Positions 1-7,378 of a stretch of DNA of 64,000 nucleotides are shown here, piece by piece. The notes beneath the pieces were generated by a model. That model ran no database searches and was not told the origin of the DNA. It was given only the letters and a program-made list of their open reading frames with translations. How positions within the stretch are numbered: position 1 is the first letter of the stretch; each line of letters begins with the position of its first letter. The translations under genes and the position numbers were made by a program. This DNA is from Flavobacteriales bacterium. Its GTDB lineage: Bacteria; Bacteroidota; Bacteroidia; Flavobacteriales; UBA7430. The DNA is taken from NCBI GenBank assembly GCA_002707145.1, contig PAMD01000014.1, positions 132,657 through 196,656 on the forward strand, written 5' to 3'.

Positions 1-537
1 GGCTAATATCCCAACTAGAATAATAATTTGAACTAGGTCTATATAACTTTCCATTTTCATTAATTGCTCAGTTAGAACCATTGTCTCAGCTTCGATTTGC
101 TTTAAGAAATAAAGAAAGTCAGGCAGGTAAATACCTTCATTTAAACTTCCCAAAAAATTTGCAGCAGGAATCATCGCCAAAGCCAAAAGAAAAAGAAAAA
201 AAACAAGACCCGGGGAAAGAGATTCATTTAAATTCAATCGATCAAGAAGGGGTAAATCTCTAAAATGAAAAAACAAACAGCTTGGAAATATAAAAACACC
301 AATAGCATTGAAAAGTTGCATGCATTTCAGAGAATTTATTACAGATGGATCTTGAATATTGAAAGCTGAATCGGAGGAAAAAAAGGCAACATCAAAAAAT
401 AACTGACATGTAAGTGCACCTAGTATTTGAGAACACAAGAGTCCTAAAACAATTAACATGGTGAGGCCATATAATAAACTAAAAAAACTTCTTTCTGACC
501 AAACTCCTCTACTTTTCTCCCACAAGCGAAATCCCAT
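1..537 (-). CDS. CPBP-type intramembrane protease, partial (C-terminus beyond window)
   Basis: Translating the minus strand from the ATG at 537 gives 179 open codons that run off the left edge. The protein starts MGFRLWEKSRGVW and has hydrophobic segments at about residues 20-45, 70-85 and 105-125. The stretch SPGLVFFLFLLALAMIPAAN followed by FLGSLNEGIYLP is typical of the N-terminal membrane part of Bacteroidota CPBP (CAAX protease and bacteriocin-processing) proteins. The catalytic EExxR and HxxxN/H motifs would lie outside the window, so the family call is inference. It is divergent from dusB, with about 30 bases between the two start codons. Confidence 0.6.
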   Translation of the reverse strand, partial: MGFRLWEKSRGVWSERSFFSLLYGLTMLIVLGLLCSQILGALTCQLFFDVAFFSSDSAFNIQDPSVINSLKCMQLFNAIGVFIFPSCLFFHFRDLPLLDRLNLNESLSPGLVFFLFLLALAMIPAANFLGSLNEGIYLPDFLYFLKQIEAETMVLTEQLMKMESYIDLVQIIILVGILA

Positions 538-569
538 ATGTTTTTTTGTATTTTTATAAAAAATTTATA

Positions 570-1562
570 TTGGTAAAGATAGGAAATATAGAACTTGGTG
601 AATACCCTCTTTTGCTGGCACCAATGGAAGATGTAAGTGACCCTCCATTTCGGGAGCTCTGCAAACAACATGGTGCAGACCTAATGTATACTGAATTTAT
701 TTCGTCTGAGGGCCTCATTCGAGATGCTGTAAAAAGTGTTCAAAAGTTAGATATCTTTGAATATGAAAGACCCGTCGGTATTCAAATATTTGGTTATGAT
801 ATTGACTCCATGCGACAGGCCACAGAGATTACAGCTCAAGCCAAGCCTGATATCATAGATATTAATTATGGATGTCCTGTAAAAAAAGTGACTTGTAAAG
901 GAGCTGGAGCTGGGATTCTTCAGGATATACCTAAAATGGTTAGTATGACATCCGAAATTGTCAAATCGACTGATCTTCCGGTGACAGTAAAGACGCGTTT
1001 GGGATGGAATGAAGACAACAAACACATTGTAGAAGTTGCCGAAAGACTTCAAGATATTGGTATTCAAGCCATCTCTATCCATGGGAGAACCCGCAAGCAA
1101 ATGTACAAGGGAGAAGCAGACTGGACCCTTATTTCTGAAGTGAAAAATAATGCACGTATATATATTCCTGTTTTTGGAAATGGGGATATAGATTCTCCAG
1201 AGAAAGCAAAAATGATGAAGGATCGATATAATGTTGATGGCATGATGATTGGGCGGGCAGCAATTGGAAACCCTTGGATCTTTAATGAAATCAAGCATTT
1301 TCTAAAAACTGGAGAAAAATTGAAAGAACCCAGTCTAGACGAACGAGTCGCAGCTTGCAAACAACATCTAGAAAGATCTATTGAATGGAAAGGGCCGATT
1401 CTAGGCGTTGTTGAAACTCGAAGGCATTACAGTAATTACTTCAAGGGAATGCGAGGTATTAAAGAATATAGAGGCAAGCTGGTAACTGCTGATGATCCTA
1501 ATACCCTATATGCTCTTTTAGAAGAAATTTCTGAAGTCTTTGCTGCCCAGGAATTCATTTAA
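570..1562 (+). CDS. dusB: tRNA-dihydrouridine synthase (DusB family)
   Basis: This FMN enzyme reduces uridine to dihydrouridine in tRNA D-loops. The start is probably the TTG at 570, giving MVKIGNIELGEYPLLLAPM, which matches the usual family N-terminus; the frame is open further upstream to a TTG at 546. Visible motifs are APMEDVSDPPFR, NYGCPVKKV with the catalytic Cys, TVKTRLGW, SIHGRTR and the phosphate-binding FGNGDI and MIGRAAIGNPWIF. At about 330 residues it has normal length. Its stop at 1562 overlaps by four bases the 3' end of the convergent permease gene. High certainty for the Dus family; the B subtype is by overall resemblance. Confidence 0.93.
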   Translation: MVKIGNIELGEYPLLLAPMEDVSDPPFRELCKQHGADLMYTEFISSEGLIRDAVKSVQKLDIFEYERPVGIQIFGYDIDSMRQATEITAQAKPDIIDINYGCPVKKVTCKGAGAGILQDIPKMVSMTSEIVKSTDLPVTVKTRLGWNEDNKHIVEVAERLQDIGIQAISIHGRTRKQMYKGEADWTLISEVKNNARIYIPVFGNGDIDSPEKAKMMKDRYNVDGMMIGRAAIGNPWIFNEIKHFLKTGEKLKEPSLDERVAACKQHLERSIEWKGPILGVVETRRHYSNYFKGMRGIKEYRGKLVTADDPNTLYALLEEISEVFAAQEFI

Positions 1563-2782
1563 TTATTCTGCAGAAATCTTCTTTTTAAAATGCGAACTGG
1601 TAAATACGTTATTAATAAAGAAACCCCCATTAGAGTAGCACCAATTAAAATAATATCTAAAGCTTGTACTTCAACAGGGTATGCACTAACTATAAAATCT
1701 CCCTTTTCACCCAATTTAATCAAGCCATAATTCTGCTGAATAAGACATACCGAAACACCAATTATTAAACCTAATCCCCCACCGAAAAAAGAGACTAGCA
1801 TTCCTTCATAAAAAAATATTTTCTGTAGCATTCGATCTGATGCTCCAATTGCCCAGAGACTCTTTAAGTCTTTTCTCTTTTCTAAAAGTATCATCACTAC
1901 CGAGCCTACAATATTAAAACAAGCTATTAGTAAAATAAATGCAAGAATAAAAAAGATGGCCCATTTTTCGGTTTGAAGTACTTTGTATAAAAATGCATTT
2001 TGTTGAAATCTGTTTAAAACTTCAAAGTCATTTCCAAAAAATTCTTGTAATTTTTCTTGAACATGTCTTAGATTATCCTTTGCTATATAAAATTCCATAC
2101 TTGAGACGTGGTCTGGCTTATCTAAAAAATCTTGAACTCGAGATAGTGAAGTCAAAACATAAGAAGCATCGTATTCAGCTTGAACAGTGTAAATTCCAGA
2201 GATATAAAAAAAAGTTTCTTTGAACGGAGACTCTGTCAAATTACCAGGACTAGCTTTTAGGTTAGGTACAAATACTCTTAAAGGCTTTTCTAGAGAACCA
2301 ATAGAAGAAGATAGTGTATAAGAAAGAGATTGTCCAATAAGCGCCCATGAACCGGTATTTTGTTCTCTAAATCCAGTTCCTTTAATGATGTGCTTTTCTA
2401 TTGGTAACGAATCTTGACTAGGCCAATGAGAAATTCCTCTAATTTTCGCAATCTGTTCTTGTGTTTCCTGGCGTAATAATACTTTTTCTTCACAAATTTC
2501 TTGAATTGATTTCCAAGGAGCAATTGCTTTGAGAGCTTCTTTGTCAATAGAGGAACTTAAGAAAGTCTTTGAAGTAGTAGATCGAACAACAAAATCAGAA
2601 CTTACTTGGTTATACATAGATTTAATGAGTCCCTCAAAACCATTAAAAACTGACAAAATAATGACTAAGGCTAGAGTTCCTATTGCAACTCCAAAAATCG
2701 AAATAGCAGTGAGCGCATTGACTGCATTCTTGCTACTTGGGGAAAATAAATACCTACGTGCTATGTAAAGAGCAACATTCAA
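1559..2782 (-). CDS. FtsX-like ABC permease (LolC/LolE type, lipoprotein release)
   Basis: The 407-residue protein starts MNVALYIARRYLF and has one N-terminal membrane segment (about 25-45), a long extracytoplasmic domain (about 50-270) and three C-terminal membrane segments (about 275-300, 320-345, 375-395). This is the MacB_PCD plus FtsX layout of LolC/LolE, the inner-membrane permease that releases lipoproteins to the Lol carrier. The sequence AVNALTAISIFGVAIGTLAL is the conserved family start. It lies directly downstream of rbfA with a two-base gap, so they are probably co-transcribed. No LolD ATPase is adjacent. Confidence 0.85.
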   Translation of the reverse strand: MNVALYIARRYLFSPSSKNAVNALTAISIFGVAIGTLALVIILSVFNGFEGLIKSMYNQVSSDFVVRSTTSKTFLSSSIDKEALKAIAPWKSIQEICEEKVLLRQETQEQIAKIRGISHWPSQDSLPIEKHIIKGTGFREQNTGSWALIGQSLSYTLSSSIGSLEKPLRVFVPNLKASPGNLTESPFKETFFYISGIYTVQAEYDASYVLTSLSRVQDFLDKPDHVSSMEFYIAKDNLRHVQEKLQEFFGNDFEVLNRFQQNAFLYKVLQTEKWAIFFILAFILLIACFNIVGSVVMILLEKRKDLKSLWAIGASDRMLQKIFFYEGMLVSFFGGGLGLIIGVSVCLIQQNYGLIKLGEKGDFIVSAYPVEVQALDIILIGATLMGVSLLITYLPVRILKRRFLQNN

Positions 2783-2784
2783 AA

Positions 2785-3144
2785 CTAATCAGATAATGGC
2801 TGATCTTCTGCGCGAAGCAAGCGATCAATATTCTCGGCATAATCAATAGAATCGTCTATATAAAAAGATAATTCGGGAACAATTCGTAGTTGATGTCGCA
2901 CGCGCTTACCTAGTTCGTTCCTAATTTCTGAAGCATATAAATTCAATGACTTTAAAAACTCTTGGCCATCTTTTAAAGGGAAAACACTCAAAAAAACTTT
3001 AGCATAAGAAAGGTCGGAGCTTAGTCTTACTTTTGATACAGAAATCAGTGATCCGGGAGAAATAGAGGGAGACTTCAGTTGCAGAATTTCTGCTATATCC
3101 TTCTGTACTTGTCGAGCAACCTTTTTTTGTCTAGTAGTTTCCAT
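2785..3144 (-). CDS. rbfA: ribosome-binding factor A
   Basis: RbfA is a small KH-fold protein that assists late maturation of the 30S subunit and 16S rRNA 5'-end processing. The 119-residue product has the expected size and the conserved elements QKDIAEIL, SVSKVRLSSDLSYAKVFLSV and RHQLRIVPELSFYIDDSIDYA near the C-terminus. The start is the ATG at 3144, only four bases after a TATCTTTG promoter box, so the transcript may be leaderless. The LolC/E-like permease follows with a two-base gap. Confidence 0.92.
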   Translation of the reverse strand: METTRQKKVARQVQKDIAEILQLKSPSISPGSLISVSKVRLSSDLSYAKVFLSVFPLKDGQEFLKSLNLYASEIRNELGKRVRHQLRIVPELSFYIDDSIDYAENIDRLLRAEDQPLSD

Positions 3145-3148
3145 TTAT

Positions 3149-3156
3149 CAAAGATA
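3149..3156 (-). promoter_or_regulatory. -7 promoter box of rbfA, close to the start codon
   Basis: On the minus strand the sequence is TATCTTTG-ATAA-ATG. The first eight bases match the Bacteroidota sigma -7 consensus TAnnTTTG exactly. Only four bases separate the box from the rbfA start codon, which would put the transcription start at or next to the ATG. The box is seen; leaderless transcription is inferred. No clear -33 TTG was found. Confidence 0.6.
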
Positions 3157-3254
3157 AACATTTCAATTTAGTGAATAAAGATATTATTTATACTGAAGTC
3201 AAAAGAAATTATTAGAATTGTTCCTACCAATGAAAACTATATGGAATTGAATTT

Positions 3255-3262
3255 TATCTTTG
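3255..3262 (+). promoter_or_regulatory. -7 promoter box upstream of the MsbA-type exporter
   Basis: TATCTTTG, an exact match to TAnnTTTG, ends 37 bases before the ATG at 3300. No convincing -33 TTG at the usual distance was found. It would drive the exporter, mce and thioesterase genes. Confidence 0.5.
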
Positions 3263-3299
3263 TAATAGAAGAATATTTATTGAGTACTGCATATACTAG

Positions 3300-5135
3300 A
3301 TGAAAGCTTTTTTTAAAATTTTAACATTCGCCTACAACTTCAAACATTTAGCTCTTCTAAATGTTTTGCTAAACATCTTATCTGTTCTTTTTGGGTTATT
3401 TTCAATAACCTTAGTTATTCCCATTTTGGGGATTTTATTTGGCACACAAGAAAAAGTCTTACTGGCACCTCAAGGAGAATTATCTATTGACTGGCTAAAA
3501 GATTTTCTTTCGTATAAACTAACAAGCCTTATAGAATCTGCCGGTCCCTCAGAAGCATTGGGATGGATTTGCCTTGCCATTGTGATTGCTTTTTTTCTGA
3601 AAAATCTTTTTAGATATTTGGCTCAATTTGTTCTTGTACCAATGAGAACTGGAGTCACTAGAAATATTCGAAGAGCCTTACACACCAAATTATCCTCCTT
3701 GTCAATCTCTTACTTCTCTGAAAAAAGAAAAGGAGACCTCATGTCTCGAATGACTTCGGATGTCGCTGAGGTTGAAATTTCGATTATGAAAACATTGGGT
3801 GTAATAGTTCATAATCCTGTAAATATTATTGCTTCTATCGCGCTGCTATTGAGTATGAATATCAAGCTAACATTTATTGTATTACTGCTATTCCCTTTTG
3901 CGGGTTTTGTGATTGGGATTATTGGGAAAAGTCTAAAAAAGAAATCGCTCAGAGGACAAGCTCAAATTGCAAGAATTTTATCCTTTATAGAAGAGACAAT
4001 TTCTGGTCTTCGTATAATCAAAGCTTTTCAAGCAGAAAAACAAATCATACAGAAGTTTGAAGAAGAACTTCATACCCATCAAAAAATCATGTCGAGCATT
4101 ATGAAACGCAGAGATTTAGCCTCTCCCATGAGTGAATTTCTCAGCACACTTGTTATGGTGGTTATTATTTGGTTTGGAGGAAATCTGATTTTTGATACAC
4201 AAGGAAATCCGAACGGATCAGAGCTAAGTCCGCAAACTTTTATAGGCTTTATCATTATTTTCTCACAAATTTTACCCCCTGTAAAATCTCTTTCTCAAGG
4301 ATACTACAGCATACAAAGAGGATCCGCTTCGGCAGAAAGAGTTTTAGCAGTTTTGAATACTGAGATTGAGGTTAAAGACAATCCAAATGCTATACCCTTA
4401 GAGCAATTCAAAAATAAAATACAAATTAAAAATGGATGTTTCACTTATGAAGAAAAACCCGTACTGCAAAACATCAATTTGCAGATAAAAAAAGGTGAAA
4501 CCCTTGCATTAGTAGGTCAATCTGGTGGAGGGAAAACATCTTTAGCCAATTTGATTGCACGTTTTTATGACCTTAAGGAAGGTCAAATTCTAATCGATAA
4601 CATCGATATACGCGACTATGTATTAGGGGATTTGAGAAAGCAAATGGGTATTGTCACCCAAGATCCTATCCTTTTTCATGACAGTATATTTAACAACATT
4701 GCCTTGGGTATTGAAAATCCAGACCCTAAAAAAGTTCAAGAGGCTGCAAAAATTGCAAATGCTCACGAATTTATTAGTCAATTTGAGCATGGTTACGAGC
4801 ACAATATCGGTGACGGTGGACACAAACTCTCTGGCGGACAAAAACAACGAATCAGCATTGCACGCGCTGTTATGAAAAATCCTTCTATCCTAATTCTAGA
4901 CGAAGCTACTTCTGCCCTTGATAGCGAATCAGAGGGGTTGGTTCAAGAAGCATTAGAAAAATTAATGGCCAACCGTACATCTATTGTCATTGCCCATCGC
5001 TTATCTACCATTCAAAAAGCTGACGAAATTGTGGTCTTAAATAAGGGTCAGATTGTAGAACATGGATGCCACCAAGCTTTGCTTGCACTAAAAGGTAATT
5101 ACTTCAAGCTTCATCAAATGCAAAATCGTGTCTAA
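3300..5135 (+). CDS. MsbA-type ABC exporter (half transporter, TMD-NBD)
   Basis: The 611-residue protein fuses an N-terminal six-helix transmembrane domain (about 1-330) to an ATPase domain (about 365-605). Motifs in order are Walker A GQSGGGKTS, Q-loop GIVTQDPILFHDS, signature KLSGGQKQR, Walker B ILILDEATSALDSESE and the switch histidine in IAHRLSTIQKADEI. The domain order fits lipid A or lipid flippases of the MsbA family, which work as homodimers in the inner membrane. The substrate cannot be read from the sequence. The stop at 5135 directly abuts the ATG of the epimerase gene, suggesting translational coupling. Confidence 0.88.
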   Translation: MKAFFKILTFAYNFKHLALLNVLLNILSVLFGLFSITLVIPILGILFGTQEKVLLAPQGELSIDWLKDFLSYKLTSLIESAGPSEALGWICLAIVIAFFLKNLFRYLAQFVLVPMRTGVTRNIRRALHTKLSSLSISYFSEKRKGDLMSRMTSDVAEVEISIMKTLGVIVHNPVNIIASIALLLSMNIKLTFIVLLLFPFAGFVIGIIGKSLKKKSLRGQAQIARILSFIEETISGLRIIKAFQAEKQIIQKFEEELHTHQKIMSSIMKRRDLASPMSEFLSTLVMVVIIWFGGNLIFDTQGNPNGSELSPQTFIGFIIIFSQILPPVKSLSQGYYSIQRGSASAERVLAVLNTEIEVKDNPNAIPLEQFKNKIQIKNGCFTYEEKPVLQNINLQIKKGETLALVGQSGGGKTSLANLIARFYDLKEGQILIDNIDIRDYVLGDLRKQMGIVTQDPILFHDSIFNNIALGIENPDPKKVQEAAKIANAHEFISQFEHGYEHNIGDGGHKLSGGQKQRISIARAVMKNPSILILDEATSALDSESEGLVQEALEKLMANRTSIVIAHRLSTIQKADEIVVLNKGQIVEHGCHQALLALKGNYFKLHQMQNRV

Positions 5136-5543
5136 ATGATAGAAAAAATTGAACATATCGGAATTGCTGTAAAAAATATCGATGAAGCAAATCGAGTTTA
5201 TGAACAATTATTGGGAATTGCACCTTATAAGACCGAGACGGTAAATAGTGCGGGAGTAAATACCTCATTCTTTCAAACTGGAGATAGCAAAATTGAGCTG
5301 TTAGAGGCTACAAGAGAAGATAGTCCAATTGCAAAATTTATTGAAAAAAGAGGCGAAGGAATTCACCATATTGCTTTTGCAGTTGCAGACATTTATTTTG
5401 AGATGCAGAGGTTAAAAGATAATGGATTAACCCTTCTAAATGAGGAACCAATAAAAGGAGCTGACAACAAACTCATTTGCTTTATCCACCCCAAGTATTC
5501 AAATGGTGTGCTAGTAGAACTCTGCCAAGAAATAATAGAATAA
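5136..5543 (+). CDS. mce: methylmalonyl-CoA epimerase
   Basis: This vicinal-oxygen-chelate fold enzyme interconverts (R)- and (S)-methylmalonyl-CoA in propionate metabolism. Two VOC repeats are visible: one from MIEKIEHIGIAVKNI and one from GEGIHHIAFAVADI. The probable metal ligands are His in EHIGIAV, His in GIHHIAF and Glu in VLVELCQE. At 135 residues it has the typical length. It begins at the base after the exporter stop and is followed nine bases later by a thioesterase gene. Confidence 0.92.
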   Translation: MIEKIEHIGIAVKNIDEANRVYEQLLGIAPYKTETVNSAGVNTSFFQTGDSKIELLEATREDSPIAKFIEKRGEGIHHIAFAVADIYFEMQRLKDNGLTLLNEEPIKGADNKLICFIHPKYSNGVLVELCQEIIE

Positions 5544-5552
5544 ATTAAAACA

Positions 5553-5909
5553 ATGATATACCACACAAGAAAATTAGTAAAACCTGAAGACCTCAATGCG
5601 GGGGGTTCCCTTTTTGGAGGAACTCTTCTTAGATGGATCGATGAAGAAGCCGCAATTTATGTTATGTGTCAATTAGACAACAGACATGTGGTTACCAAAT
5701 TTATGTCTGAGATTAATTTTGTAAATCCAGCTCGTACAGGAGATGTGGTTGAAATAGGATTGGAAACTATTAAATACGGAAAAAGTTCTATCACCGTAAA
5801 ATGTCAAGCTCGAGTAAAGCAGAGTCAGAAGATCATCATTACAATAGATAATATTGTCTTTGTTCATCTAGACGAAAATCAAATGCCTACTCCTCACGGA
5901 AAAAGTTAG
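5553..5909 (+). CDS. acyl-CoA thioesterase (hot-dog fold, YciA/BFIT-like)
   Basis: The short 118-residue hot-dog protein hydrolyses acyl-CoA thioesters. It has the motif sequence LVKPEDLNAGGSLFGGTLLRWIDEEAA, in which N-x-G-x-(L/M)-x-G-G with the following Asp-Glu is the family active-site signature, then MSEINFVNPARTGDVVEI. It is the third gene of the exporter-mce run, and its final 23 bases overlap the 3' end of the convergent HAD gene. The natural substrate is unknown. Confidence 0.85.
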   Translation: MIYHTRKLVKPEDLNAGGSLFGGTLLRWIDEEAAIYVMCQLDNRHVVTKFMSEINFVNPARTGDVVEIGLETIKYGKSSITVKCQARVKQSQKIIITIDNIVFVHLDENQMPTPHGKS

Positions 5910-6507
5910 AAATACTTTCGCCCTTTTCAAGATGATAACCTTGAAGACCGGCTTTTATAGCTCCTTGAACATGCTGTATAGAGTCGTCTATAAAAAGAGT
6001 CTCATCCTTTTTTAGTTTTTTTTCATTAATAATATAGTCAAACACTTTCGCGTGGGGCTTCCTTTTCCCTATTTCATGGGATAGGTACACTTTCTCAAAT
6101 CTTGCACAGAAAGATTTAAAGTTTTCTTCACCCACCTGATTTGTAATGAACTCAATGTGAATTTCGTTGGTATTGCTAAGTAAAAATAAGCGGTAATCAG
6201 AGGATATTTCATCTAAACAACTCAAAGCTTCGGGCATAAATTGTAAAAGCATTGCATTCCAAGCCTCAGTAATTTGATTATCAGTCAAATAATCTTGAAT
6301 GAGCAGATTGATTTCAACGAAGAATTCTGATTTTGATATGTTACCAGTCTCGAGATCATCAAAAATATTTTGTTGAGCAGCCTTGGCAAATAGTTTATCA
6401 AAATTTTTGATTCCTAAATTCTTAAATGCAGTGATGGTTTTATGATAATCAATCGCATAAATGACCCCACCTAAATCAAAAATAATGTTTTTTATCTGCC
6501 CTTGCAT
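5887..6507 (-). CDS. HAD-superfamily phosphatase (YihX-like)
   Basis: The 206-residue protein carries HAD motif I IIFDLGGVIYAID, in which the usual second Asp of DxDxT is replaced by Gly as in the YihX/epoxide-hydrolase-N subgroup. It also has motif II LLSNTNEIHIEF, motif III Lys in SHEIGKRKPHAKVF and motif IV TLFIDDSIQHVQGA. The cap is helical, between motifs I and II. It is probably a sugar-phosphate or nucleotide phosphatase; substrate unknown. It is convergent with and overlaps the thioesterase gene. Confidence 0.85.
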   Translation of the reverse strand: MQGQIKNIIFDLGGVIYAIDYHKTITAFKNLGIKNFDKLFAKAAQQNIFDDLETGNISKSEFFVEINLLIQDYLTDNQITEAWNAMLLQFMPEALSCLDEISSDYRLFLLSNTNEIHIEFITNQVGEENFKSFCARFEKVYLSHEIGKRKPHAKVFDYIINEKKLKKDETLFIDDSIQHVQGAIKAGLQGYHLEKGESISNFFREE

Positions 6508-6603
6508 ATCTACTATTTTGATTGCAAGATAAAGAGATTATGCGTATTATTGCAGACTAAATTTTAGTTGAATGCTCTTAATGTAGGACTTCTCTAAAAT
6601 TTG

Positions 6604-6677
6604 GGGCCTATAGCTCAGTTGGTTAGAGCACTTGACTCATAATCAAGGGGTCCCTGGTTCGAGCCCAGGTGGGCCCA
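6604..6677 (+). tRNA. tRNA with CAT anticodon (elongator Met or lysidine-modified Ile2)
   Basis: The cloverleaf folds fully. The acceptor stem GGGCCTA pairs with TGGGCCC (with one G-T). The D-arm is GCTC AGTTGGTTA GAGC, the anticodon stem CTTGA/TCAAG encloses CTCATAA, and the T-arm is CCTGG TTCGAGC CCAGG. The discriminator is A and CCA is not encoded. The first acceptor pair is G-C, so it is not an initiator tRNA. Choosing between elongator Met and Ile2 needs comparison with the rest of the genome's CAT tRNAs. Confidence 0.93.
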
Positions 6678-6686
6678 CATAAAAAT

Positions 6687-6717
6687 AAAGCACTTACAGA
6701 AATGTAGGTGCTTTTTT
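6687..6717 (+). terminator. rho-independent terminator after the tRNA
   Basis: AAGCACTTAC (6688-6697) pairs with GTAGGTGCTT (6704-6713), with one G-T and a six-base loop, followed by a T-run. It lies ten bases after the tRNA discriminator and ends the tRNA transcript. Confidence 0.85.
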
Positions 6718-7006
6718 GTAGGTAATTAAATCTAGTCAAATATATCAAATTATACGAAATAGGTAGATTTAAGCTAATTTACTGGCAGCAAATTGGCAGT
6801 AAATATATATCTTACAAATATCATAATCAGTAGATATGAGTCTCTCAATCACTACTAAATCAGCTCTATAAACTGCCGCTACATTCACTGTGTGTCGTGT
6901 CAAATAGATAGGAATTAAGTGGATATGGCTATCAATTGAAAATATCAGAAGATATATCTAATTTTAATATATGTGATTAATGAATCTGTATTGTTTCATT
7001 AAATAA
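6718..7006. other. gene-free AT-rich stretch downstream of the tRNA
   Basis: No open frame of useful length or coding bias was seen in about 290 bases. It holds a spaced inverted repeat TTTACTG...CAGTAAA around 6777-6803 that also contains two direct copies of TTGGCAG-like sequence. On the minus strand a short stretch around 6840-6930 reads as I-Y-L-T-R-H-T-V, faintly like the HxxRH region of tyrosine recombinases, but this is too weak to call a gene remnant. A tRNA 3' flank is a usual integration site, hence the note. Confidence 0.3.
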
Positions 7007-7036
7007 ATAAAAAAAGCCACTCAGAGGAGTGGCTTT
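7007..7036 (-). terminator. terminator of the metal-uptake operon
   Basis: GCCACTC (7016-7022), a four-base loop and GAGTGGC (7027-7033), flanked by A-runs and T-runs on both sides, lie 24 bases beyond the stop of the minus-strand lipoprotein gene. Read on the minus strand, the hairpin is followed by TTTTTTT. Confidence 0.85.
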
Positions 7037-7059
7037 CATTAAACAAATAAAACAGTTCC

Positions 7060-7368
7060 CTAGTGATCGTCATGATCATGTTCTTCTCCACAGTGCACCT
7101 CAACAGCATCTCCTGGAGCAACTGGAATGGTAAGTAAATTACCATCTGAGTCTGAGAAAATTGTATCATTGAAAACATATCCATTTTCTTCAATCTCATG
7201 TAAATCATCCCCACAGTATTCATCTAGATCTAACAATTCTGTTTCAGAACCGTCTGCATTCATAACTACTAAATGACAACTTGCGCACTCATCTTCACTG
7301 CATGATGCAAATAAAAATAGAGCTGATGCAAACAATAAACTCTTAACTGTAAATAATTTTCTTTTCAT
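7060..7368 (-). CDS. small lipoprotein with acidic/His metal-binding tail
   Basis: The 102-residue protein starts with a lipoprotein signal: KRKLF, hydrophobic SLLFASALFLFAS, then the lipobox Cys in SCSEDE. The mature part is short and acidic with the pair CASCH and ends HCGEEHDHDDH. This His/Asp/Glu-rich tail could bind Zn or Cu. It is the last gene of an operon after a MerC protein and a TonB receptor, ten bases from the receptor stop. I know no family name for it. A metallophore-like or metal-relay role at the outer membrane or periplasm is inference. Confidence 0.75.
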   Translation of the reverse strand: MKRKLFTVKSLLFASALFLFASCSEDECASCHLVVMNADGSETELLDLDEYCGDDLHEIEENGYVFNDTIFSDSDGNLLTIPVAPGDAVEVHCGEEHDHDDH

Positions 7369-7378
7369 TTTTTAAATT

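Noticed and set aside
81..263. Plus-strand open frame of 60 codons
   Set aside because: It is the reverse of the CPBP protease gene, whose minus-strand reading has membrane segments and family motifs; the plus reading is a low-complexity Lys/Glu stretch.
453..671. Minus-strand open frame across the dusB start
   Set aside because: It overlaps the conserved dusB N-terminus and has no family features.
747..1298. 183-codon minus-strand frame inside dusB
   Set aside because: Shadow of dusB: no signal, domain or promoter, and it is rich in His/Cys/Asn as expected for the antisense of this coding sequence.
6604..6677. Initiator tRNA-Met
   Set aside because: The acceptor stem begins with a proper G-C pair and the anticodon stem lacks the three G-C pairs of initiators.
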